From: an uncultured Oscillibacter sp.
Lineage (GTDB): Bacteria; Bacillota; Clostridia; Oscillospirales; Oscillospiraceae
Assembly (NCBI GenBank): GCA_950097265.1
Contig: CATNDJ010000008.1
Location: 2,146-66,145 of the forward strand
Direction of reading: 5' to 3'
Length of the DNA: 64,000 nt
The notes beneath the pieces were generated by a model. That model was not told where the DNA came from. It was given only the letters and a program-made list of their open reading frames with translations, and ran no database searches. The position numbers were made by a program, and so were the translations under genes. This document shows, piece by piece, positions 58,359-64,000 of the stretch. Numbering within the stretch: the stretch's first letter is position 1; each line of letters opens with the position of its first letter.

Positions 58359-59495
58359 TTACAGCGTCTTGATAAAGCGCTCTACCCGGTCCAGGCCCTC
58401 CTTCAGGTCCGCGTCGGAGTAACAGTAGCTCAGGCGCATGTAGCCCTCGGTGCCGAAGTACACGCCGGGGATGAGGCCCACCAGGCCCTCCTTCAGCATC
58501 TTCTCGCAAAAGCTGAGGGAGTCCATGCCGTACCGCTTGATGTTGATGAACATGTAGAAGGCCCCCTCCGGCTTCTGGACCTCCAGGCCCATATCCGTGA
58601 GGCGGTGGTATACGTAGTCCCGGCGCTTGCGAAACAGCTCCGTCATGGAGGAGGCGTCGCTCTCCAGGGCGGTTACGCAGGCGGGCTGGACGAAGGCGGG
58701 AGCGGAAACCACGGCGTACTGGTGGAAAATCTGCATCCGGTCCCGGATGGGCGCGTCCGCCAGGCACCAGCCCAAGCGCCAGCCGGTCATGGCATAGGGC
58801 TTGGAGAAGCTGTTGATGACGATGATCCGGTCCCGCATGTCCTGGTATTCCGCGAAGCTGTGGTAGTCCTCCGTGTAGACCAGGCTCCGGTACACGTCGT
58901 CGCAGAGGACGAAGATGGGTTTGTCCTTCAAAACCCCGTGGACCGCGTCCAGGGTCTCCCGGGTGTAGATGCAGCCGGTGGGGTTGTTGGGCGAGGTGAG
59001 GACGATGGCTTTCGTCCTGGGCGTAATGGCGGCCTCCAGGGCCCGGGGGTCGATCTGGAAGCGGTTGTCCTCCGTGGGCAGGGCCACGGGCACGCCCCGG
59101 CAGAGCTGCGTGATGGACTCGTAGAGGCTGAAGGCCGGAGTGGGGATGATGACCTCATCCCCGGGGTTCAGCACGGTGGACAGGCCGATGAAAAGGCTCT
59201 CCGTGGCCCCGATGGTCAGGATGATCTCGTCGGGGGAATATTTGAGGCCGTGGGCCCGCTCCTCGTACCTGGAGATGGCCTCCAGCATGTAGGGGTAGCC
59301 GTTGCCGGGGGGATAGTGGGTGTCGTTCCGGTCCAGGGCGGCCTTGGCGGCCTCCTTCACCGCGTCCGGGGTGTTCTGGTCCGGCTCGCCGATGGTCAGG
59401 GCGCAGGCGCCGGGGGTGTCCCGCACCAGAAAGGTGAAGCGGCGGATGCCGGACAGCTCCAGGCCCAGCACGGCGCGGTTCAATGTCAGGTCCAT
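58359..59495 (-). CDS. PLP-dependent aminotransferase class I/II (PatA/AspC type)
   Basis: A 378-residue fold-type I aminotransferase. The start ATG 59495 (MDLTLNRAVLGLELSG) has AAGGAG 10 nt upstream; a GTG at 59504 is only 1 nt from that site. Motifs: IGEPDQNTPDAVKEAA, YPPGNGYPYMLEAI, SPNNPTGCIY (Asn binding PLP), CDDVYRSLVY, and the Schiff-base lysine in NSFSKPYAMTGWRLGW. Substrate specificity cannot be told; the family includes aspartate, aromatic and N-acetyl-diaminopimelate aminotransferases. Monocistronic with a consensus promoter. Confidence 0.92.
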   Translation of the reverse strand: MDLTLNRAVLGLELSGIRRFTFLVRDTPGACALTIGEPDQNTPDAVKEAAKAALDRNDTHYPPGNGYPYMLEAISRYEERAHGLKYSPDEIILTIGATESLFIGLSTVLNPGDEVIIPTPAFSLYESITQLCRGVPVALPTEDNRFQIDPRALEAAITPRTKAIVLTSPNNPTGCIYTRETLDAVHGVLKDKPIFVLCDDVYRSLVYTEDYHSFAEYQDMRDRIIVINSFSKPYAMTGWRLGWCLADAPIRDRMQIFHQYAVVSAPAFVQPACVTALESDASSMTELFRKRRDYVYHRLTDMGLEVQKPEGAFYMFINIKRYGMDSLSFCEKMLKEGLVGLIPGVYFGTEGYMRLSYCYSDADLKEGLDRVERFIKTL

Positions 59496-59527
59496 AGGAA
59501 TCACGCTCCTTCTTATAGTACGAGACC

Positions 59528-59556
59528 AGTATAAGCGCAGCGCGGGGGCTTGTCAA
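59528..59556 (-). promoter_or_regulatory. SigA-type promoter of the aminotransferase gene
   Basis: Minus strand TTGACA, 17-bp spacer, TATACT, 33 bp before the start at 59495. Confidence 0.82.
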
Positions 59557-59572
59557 CGCTTTAAAGCGAAAA

Positions 59573-59593
59573 GGACGCCGCAAAACGGCGTCC
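59573..59593 (-). terminator. terminator of the 25-codon peptide gene
   Basis: Minus strand: 8-bp stem GGACGCCG / CGGCGTCC, loop TTTTG, followed by TTTT. It is 10 bp beyond the peptide stop. Confidence 0.8.
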
Positions 59594-59603
59594 CCGGCGG
59601 GGC

Positions 59604-59681
59604 TTAACGGTCGCTGGGCAGCCAGCAGTCCTGGAAGATCAGGTCGTCCACGTCCCCGGCAGCGGTTTTAAAGATGCTCAC
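59604..59681 (-). CDS. 25-residue peptide gene
   Basis: A very short reading frame with AAAAGGAGG 7 nt before a GTG start and an intrinsic terminator 10 bp after the TAA. The peptide reads M-SIFKTAAGDVDDLIFQDC-WLPSDR: an acidic middle, one Cys, one Trp, no membrane stretch. No SigA promoter was recognised before it, so it may be read from leakage past the alcohol dehydrogenase terminator at 59757-59792. No family is recognised; a signalling peptide, RiPP-like precursor or leader are all possible, and an accidental frame cannot be excluded. The paired ribosome site and terminator argue for a real gene. Confidence 0.55.
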   Translation of the reverse strand: MSIFKTAAGDVDDLIFQDCWLPSDR

Positions 59682-59756
59682 GGCAGGTCCTCCTTTTGTT
59701 TATGAGACTATTTGACAGTCTATGCGGCCGAAGCGGAAATGTTTCCTGGGGCGGGC

Positions 59757-59792
59757 AAAAAAATTCCTCCTCCCTGAGGAACAGGGAGGAGG
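59757..59792 (-). terminator. terminator of the punA-mtaD-adh operon
   Basis: Minus strand: 11-bp stem CCTCCTCCCTG / CAGGGAGGAGG, loop 5 nt, followed by AATTTTTTT. It comes right after the alcohol dehydrogenase stop at 59801. Confidence 0.88.
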
Positions 59793-59800
59793 AGAGAAAC

Positions 59801-60964
59801 TCACAGGCTCATCCGGTAGATGTTTACGATGTCCTCTGCGCTGAGGGGAACGAAGGTCTTGTCAAAGCCGGCAGTCCGGGCCTTCCGCGCCATCTCCGGG
59901 AAGTACTCCGGCCCGATGCCCAGTTCCGTCAGCGTGGATGGGAGGCCCATGGAAGTGAAAAACTCCCGGGTCTTCCCAATGGCGGCTTCCGCCAGCTCCC
60001 GGGCGGGCAGGGACCCGTCCAGCCCCCAGACGGCGGTCCCATACCGGGCGAAGCGGGCCTCGGTCTTCTCATTTAAGACATAGCGCATCCAGTTGGGGGT
60101 CAGGATGGCCAGGCCCACGCCGTGGGTCACGTCGTAGAAGGCGGAAAGCTCGTGCTCCATCCGGTGGACGCTCCAGGCAACGGGCTTGCCCATGTCCAGG
60201 AAGCCGTTGATGGCCCAGGCGGCGTTCCACATCAGGTTGGCCCGGGCTTCGTAGTCGTCCGGGGTCTCGATGGCCTTGGGACCGTACTTGACGCAGGAGC
60301 GGAGGATGGCTTCCGCCAGGCTCTCCGCCAGATAGTTGTCCTCAATGGGGCTGAAGTAGTTCTCGAAGGTGTGGGACATGATGTCCGCCGTGCCCGCGGC
60401 GGTCTGGGCGGCGGGGAGCGTGTAGGTGTAGGTGGGGTCCAAAATGGACACGGCGGGATAGCAGCAGGGCCCGGCGAAGGACTCCTTTTCGTTGGTCTCC
60501 GGGTTGGAGATGACGGCGATGTCGTCCATCTCGGAGCCGGTGGCCGCCATGGTCAGCACGGTGAAGAGGGGCAGGGCCCGCTCCGGCGTAAGCTTCCTGC
60601 CCGGCAGGTCCCAGGGGTCCCCGTCGTAGTAAAATCCGGCGGCGATGCCCTTGGCGCAGTCGATGACGCTGCCGCCCCCCAGGGCCAGCACGCCGTCCAG
60701 CCCCTGCTCCCGGCAGAGGCGCACGCCCTCCCGGACCGTGGCGATGCGGGGATTGGGCTCCACGCCGGGGAGCTCGGCCCATTGAATATCGTGGGCCTTC
60801 AGCTGTTCGGCGGCCGCGTCGAAGACGCCGTTTTTCTTGACGCTGCCCCCGCCGTAGACCACCAGCACCTTGCCGGCCCGGGCGGCGATTTCCGCCCCCA
60901 GCTTTTGAATCTGGCCCTGGCCGAAGTGGACCACCGTGGGAATGGAGTAGGTAAAGTTTTTCAT
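59801..60964 (-). CDS. iron-containing alcohol dehydrogenase (BdhA/YqhD type)
   Basis: A 387-residue group III alcohol dehydrogenase. N-terminus NFTYSIPTVVHFGQGQIQKLG; NAD(P) loop VVYGGGSVKKNG and LALGGGSVIDCAKGIA; metal ligands in TADIMSHTFE, SVHRMEHELS and DVTHGVGLAIL. Such enzymes reduce aldehydes (butyraldehyde, short chains) with NADPH or NADH. Of two neighbouring ATGs the second (60964) has GGAGG at 5 nt; the first is only 2 nt from it. It lies 27 bp after the deaminase, third in the purine-salvage operon. Why an alcohol dehydrogenase is here is not clear. Confidence 0.93.
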   Translation of the reverse strand: MKNFTYSIPTVVHFGQGQIQKLGAEIAARAGKVLVVYGGGSVKKNGVFDAAAEQLKAHDIQWAELPGVEPNPRIATVREGVRLCREQGLDGVLALGGGSVIDCAKGIAAGFYYDGDPWDLPGRKLTPERALPLFTVLTMAATGSEMDDIAVISNPETNEKESFAGPCCYPAVSILDPTYTYTLPAAQTAAGTADIMSHTFENYFSPIEDNYLAESLAEAILRSCVKYGPKAIETPDDYEARANLMWNAAWAINGFLDMGKPVAWSVHRMEHELSAFYDVTHGVGLAILTPNWMRYVLNEKTEARFARYGTAVWGLDGSLPARELAEAAIGKTREFFTSMGLPSTLTELGIGPEYFPEMARKARTAGFDKTFVPLSAEDIVNIYRMSL

Positions 60965-60990
60965 CATGCCCTCCTGTCGGTTTCACATGG

Positions 60991-62289
60991 TCAGCCGTGC
61001 AGCCGCCGGGCGGCGGCGTTGGCCTCGTGCAGAATTTTGTCCGCGTCCAAGGTTAAAAATTCGCCGTTCTCGTAGAGGATCTTCCCGTCCACCATGGTCA
61101 TCGCCACGTCGCTTCCCTGAGCGGAATAGACCGTCAGAGCCAGGGGGTCGAAATTGGGAACCATGTGGGGCCGGGTCAGGTCCAAGGCGATGATATCCGC
61201 CTTTTTGCCCACGGCCAGCTCGCCGGTGTCTTCCCGGCCCTGGAGTTTCGCTCCATTGCGGGTGGCCATGGCCAGGAGCTCCGCGGGCTTCAAAATGGTG
61301 GGGTCCCGGTGGAAGCCGTTGTGGAGAACGGCGGCCAGGTGCAGCTCCTCCAGCATATTCAGGTTGTTGTTGCTGGCCGCTCCGTCGGTGCCCAGGGTGA
61401 CGTTCAGCCCCAGGTCCAGCATTCGCTGGATGGGGGCGAAGCCGCTGCCCAGCTTCATGTTGCTGGTGGGGTTGTGGACGGGGCTGACCCCCTTTTCCAG
61501 CATCAGGGCCATGTCCTCCTCCGTCACAAAGACGCAGTGGGCGGCGGCGGTGGGACGGTCGAAGGCGCCCAGGTCGTAGAACCACCGGGCCGGAGTCTTG
61601 CCGTATTTCTCCACGCACTCGTCGTGCTCCTTTTTCGTCTCGGAGAGGTGGATGTGCATCCGGCCCCCCAGGGTCTTGCAGTCCGCGCTGTAGGGCCCCA
61701 CGATATGCTCGAAGCAGGTGTACTCCGCGTGGACGGCGAAGTCGATGCGGACCCGGCCGTCCCCTGCTCCGTGATAGTCCTTGAAGAGCTGGATGGACTC
61801 TTTCGCCCGGAAGTTCTCGGCGTAGGTCTCGTCCTTATTGAAGCACTGGACGGGGCGAGAGATGTTGGCCTTGATCCCGCAGGCCAGGGCGTTCTCCACG
61901 GCGGTCTGGGGCTCGAAGTACATGTCGGAATAGCTGGTAGTGCCGGTGGAGAGCATCTCCAGCAGGGCCAGCTGGTTGCCCAGCTTGATGTCCTCTGCCG
62001 TCAGCTTGTCCTCAATGGGCATGATCTTGCCGAAGAGCCACTCCTGTAGGCTCAAATCGCTGCCCACGCCCCGGAGCAGCACCATGGGGCTGTGGCCGTG
62101 GCAGTTGATGAGGCCCGGGAGCAGCAGGCGGCCGGACATGTCCTTCTCCCGGTCGTAGGGAGCCTGGGGCCTGTCCGTCCCGATGTAGTCGATGGTATCC
62201 CCGTCCACGCCCAGCCAGGCGTTTTCCAGGCAGCGGAAGCCCGCTCCGTCGGCGGCGAGGATGTCGCAGTGTTTCAGCAGCAGCTTCAT
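60991..62289 (-). CDS. mtaD: 5-methylthioadenosine/S-adenosylhomocysteine deaminase
   Basis: A 432-residue amidohydrolase. The start ATG 62289 (MKLLLKHCDILAADG) has GGAGG 9 nt upstream. Metal motifs: PGLINCHGHSPM (HxH), FAVHAEYTCFEH, RMHIHLSETKKEHDECV, AAHCVFV and LGTDGAASNNNLNML. The HLSET and NPTSNMKLGSG blocks are typical of the MtaD/SsnA branch that deaminates MTA or SAH to inosine derivatives; guanine- or chlorohydrolase-like substrates cannot be excluded. It lies 19 bp after the purine nucleoside phosphorylase gene, consistent with purine or methionine salvage. Confidence 0.93.
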   Translation of the reverse strand: MKLLLKHCDILAADGAGFRCLENAWLGVDGDTIDYIGTDRPQAPYDREKDMSGRLLLPGLINCHGHSPMVLLRGVGSDLSLQEWLFGKIMPIEDKLTAEDIKLGNQLALLEMLSTGTTSYSDMYFEPQTAVENALACGIKANISRPVQCFNKDETYAENFRAKESIQLFKDYHGAGDGRVRIDFAVHAEYTCFEHIVGPYSADCKTLGGRMHIHLSETKKEHDECVEKYGKTPARWFYDLGAFDRPTAAAHCVFVTEEDMALMLEKGVSPVHNPTSNMKLGSGFAPIQRMLDLGLNVTLGTDGAASNNNLNMLEELHLAAVLHNGFHRDPTILKPAELLAMATRNGAKLQGREDTGELAVGKKADIIALDLTRPHMVPNFDPLALTVYSAQGSDVAMTMVDGKILYENGEFLTLDADKILHEANAAARRLHG

Positions 62290-62308
62290 AAAGTCGTTTC
62301 CTCCTGTC

Positions 62309-63136
62309 TCAAACTTCAATGGCGGCTATGACAGCTTTCATGTAATCGCTGAAGGGCCCGGCGATCCGCTCCGCCGTCTCGTCCACCTCTTCGCCGCTCA
62401 GGGGCCGGTCCAGCACCCCGGCGGCCATGTTGGTGATGACGGACAGGGCCAGCAGGGGGAGCCCGCAGTGGGCGGCGGCAAGGGCCTCCGTGACGGTGGA
62501 CATGCCCACGGCGTCCGCGCCTAAGGCTCGGGCGGCCCGGATTTCCGCCGGAGTCTCGAACTGGGGGCCGGGGAAAAACATGTAGGTCCCCTCATGGACC
62601 CGGAGGGGAAAACCTTTGGCGCAGTCCAGGGCCAGGGCCCGGAGCCGGGGCGTGTACGCCCGGGACATGTCGAAGAACCGGGGGCCGAAGTCCTCCGCGT
62701 TGGGCCCACGGAGGGGGCTCGGCCCGTTCAGCTTGATGTGGTCCCGGATGACCATGACATCCCCGGGGCGGTAGTCCGTGTTGACGCCCCCGGCGGCGTT
62801 GGTGAGGACGAGGGTTTTGACCCCCAGCAGCTTCAGCACCCGGACGGGGACGACCAGTTCCTCAAAGGTATAGCCCTCGTAGGAGTGAAAGCGGCCGGAC
62901 ATGCAGACCACCCGTTTTCCCGCCACCGTGCCGAAGATCAGCTTCCCGGCATGGGAAGCCACGGTGGAAAGCAGGAAACGGGGGATGTCCGCGTAGTCCA
63001 CGGTCACCGGGTCCTCAATCTCCCGGGCAAAGGGCCCCAGGCAGGAGCCCAGGACGACGCCGGTTTCCGGGACAAGGTCCGTCTTTGTCCGCAGAAAATC
63101 CGCGGCAACCTGGAAGTACTCGCGGGTATAGGCCAT
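62309..63136 (-). CDS. punA: purine nucleoside phosphorylase (punA type, trimeric family)
   Basis: A 275-residue phosphorylase. The start ATG 63136 (MAYTREYFQVAADFL) has AGGAGG upstream; an ATG at 63178 would extend over the leader. Motifs: GVVLGSCLGPFA phosphate loop, VASHAGKLIFG, SGRFHSYEGYTFEELV, VLTNAAGGVN, FPGPQFETPAEIRAARALG with the purine-binding Glu, and GMSTVTEALAA. This is the low-molecular-weight trimeric type that splits inosine and guanosine with phosphate. First gene of the operon punA-mtaD-adh. Confidence 0.96.
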   Translation of the reverse strand: MAYTREYFQVAADFLRTKTDLVPETGVVLGSCLGPFAREIEDPVTVDYADIPRFLLSTVASHAGKLIFGTVAGKRVVCMSGRFHSYEGYTFEELVVPVRVLKLLGVKTLVLTNAAGGVNTDYRPGDVMVIRDHIKLNGPSPLRGPNAEDFGPRFFDMSRAYTPRLRALALDCAKGFPLRVHEGTYMFFPGPQFETPAEIRAARALGADAVGMSTVTEALAAAHCGLPLLALSVITNMAAGVLDRPLSGEEVDETAERIAGPFSDYMKAVIAAIEV

Positions 63137-63168
63137 GGGCGAAGCCACCTCCTGGCAGTGATATCCTG

Positions 63169-63197
63169 ATTTTAACACAGGTCCGGGGGAGTGTCAA
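63169..63197 (-). promoter_or_regulatory. SigA-type promoter of the punA operon
   Basis: Minus strand TTGACA, 17-bp spacer, TAAAAT, about 33 bp before the start at 63136. Confidence 0.8.
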
Positions 63198-63301
63198 TCT
63201 GGCGGAAGGGCCCTCTCCCCCCTTTTCCTTTGGCGCGTCCGGTGGTATACTGTCCCTATCCGAACCCCATTCTTTCAATTTACCGACGGAGGGACAAGCC
63301 C

Positions 63302-64000
63302 ATGTATGAGCTGATTCAGGCTTCCGAGAGGAGCTATTACATCCAGAGCCCGGCCAAGATCGGCCTGGTCCGGCTGAACGAAACCGGCGTCTGCCTCATC
63401 GACAGCGGCAGCGACAAGGACGCGGGCCGGAAGGTCCGCCAGCTTCTGGACGCCCACGGCTGGAGGCTGGAGGCCATCTACAACACCCACTCCAACGCTG
63501 ACCACATCGGGGGAAACCGCTACCTGCAAAACCAGACGGGCTGTAAAATCTATGCCCCGGGCATTGAATGCGCCTTTACCCGCCGCCCGATTCTGGAGCC
63601 CTCCTTCCTCTACGGGGGCTACCCCTGCAAGGATCTGCGCCACAAGTTCCTCCTGGCCCAGGAGAGCGGGGCGGAAGAGCTGACGCCGGACCTCCTGCCG
63701 GAGGGCTTTGAGATGATCCCCCTGCCGGGGCACTTCTTCGACATGGCGGGCTACCGGGCGCCGGACGGTGTGGCGTACCTGGCGGACTGCCTCTCCAGCC
63801 GGGAGACCCTGGACAAGTACCGGATCGCCTTCCTCTATGACGCCGCCGCCTACCTGGACACCCTGGAGAAGGTGAAAGCCATGGAGGCCCGGCTGTTCGT
63901 CCCCGCCCACGCGGAGGCGGCGGAGGACGTGTCCGCCCTGGCCCAGTACAACATCGACCGGGTGCTGGAGACCGCGGACAAAATCGCCGCCCTCTGCCGG
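63302..64000 (+). CDS. metallo-beta-lactamase-fold hydrolase (3' end cut by the window)
   Basis: At least 233 residues, ending at the window edge. GGAGGG lies 9 nt before ATG 63302. A metallo-hydrolase fold is clear: LIDSGSDKDAG, the NTHSNADHIGGN metal loop (residues 61-72), PLPGHFFDMAGY, YLADCLSS and FVPAHAE. The usual HxHxDH is H63-S-N65-A-D67-H68, so the second His is Asn; later metal ligands are in place. This may be a family trait rather than damage. A weak promoter (TTTTCC, 17 bp, TATACT) is at 63223-63251. The substrate is unknown; COG0491-type enzymes hydrolyse thioesters, lactones and similar bonds. Confidence 0.88.
   Translation, partial: MYELIQASERSYYIQSPAKIGLVRLNETGVCLIDSGSDKDAGRKVRQLLDAHGWRLEAIYNTHSNADHIGGNRYLQNQTGCKIYAPGIECAFTRRPILEPSFLYGGYPCKDLRHKFLLAQESGAEELTPDLLPEGFEMIPLPGHFFDMAGYRAPDGVAYLADCLSSRETLDKYRIAFLYDAAAYLDTLEKVKAMEARLFVPAHAEAAEDVSALAQYNIDRVLETADKIAALCR

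Overview
The window is a chromosomal segment of a high-GC (roughly 60-65% by eye) low-redundancy genome of the Clostridia, most likely a gut-type member of the Oscillospirales/Oscillospiraceae. The grounds are the glgB-C-D/A-P glycogen cluster with GlgD, a fused NadD-YqeK, GlnRS in a Gram-positive, a T-box thrS, an SLH surface protein, a dockerin-bearing M60 (mucin-type) peptidase, and strong AAGGAGG ribosome sites with SigA-type promoters that almost all have an exact 17-bp spacer. The genus is an inference. No rRNA, tRNA, insertion sequence, prophage or CRISPR array was seen.

Layout. 1-1.3 kb: ychF and a small ORF (minus). 1.5-11.1 kb: one long plus-strand housekeeping operon, smc - 52-aa membrane protein - ftsY - rph - rdgB - yhbY - nadD/yqeK - LytR-CpsA-Psr protein - rsfS. 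11.1-18.7 kb (minus): a large hybrid sensor kinase, a small unknown protein, a VanY-type carboxypeptidase and a response regulator/sensor kinase/unknown-protein operon whose promoter and the vanY promoter share 11-bp phased GATGCA repeats. 18.9-22.7 kb: a DUF4397 repeat protein, mntP (minus), and thrS behind a T-box leader. 22.7-31.9 kb (minus): glycogen cluster with two promoters. 32-36.3 kb (plus): TauE/SafE permease and Asp/Glu racemase, a DAACS symporter, and an ECF sigma factor with its membrane partner. 36.4-38 kb: glnS (minus). 38.2-44.4 kb (plus): a 1,627-residue secreted M60 peptidase with a dockerin, translationally coupled to an SLH-domain protein whose N-terminus may be cohesin-like. 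44.4-47.1 kb (minus): threonine dehydratase and a sodium/solute symporter. 47.4-51.2 kb (minus): capA-like gene, mtlD, pgi. 51.4-53.3 kb: glmS (plus). 53.3-58.2 kb (minus): deoR - fruK - mannitol-type PTS EIICBA - sorbose-1-phosphate reductase-like dehydrogenase. 58.4-59.7 kb: aminotransferase and a 25-codon peptide gene. 59.8-63.1 kb (minus): purine nucleoside phosphorylase, MTA/SAH deaminase, iron alcohol dehydrogenase. 63.3 kb to the end: a truncated metallo-beta-lactamase-fold protein.

The observations most worth following are: (i) the dockerin-M60/SLH pair as a possible minimal surface-docking system for mucin attack; (ii) a 93-nt structured element, present twice, starting at the stop codon of the DAACS symporter and of pgi, with compensatory changes in its first hairpin; (iii) histone-H1-like lysine/alanine tails on both GlgA and GlgB; (iv) the GATGCA 11-bp operator array linking the two-component system to vanY; (v) a hairpin sitting between Shine-Dalgarno and start of the DUF4397 gene; and (vi) two very small genes that are easy to overlook (52 and 25 codons). 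All functional calls come from reading translated sequence for known motifs; no database search was run.
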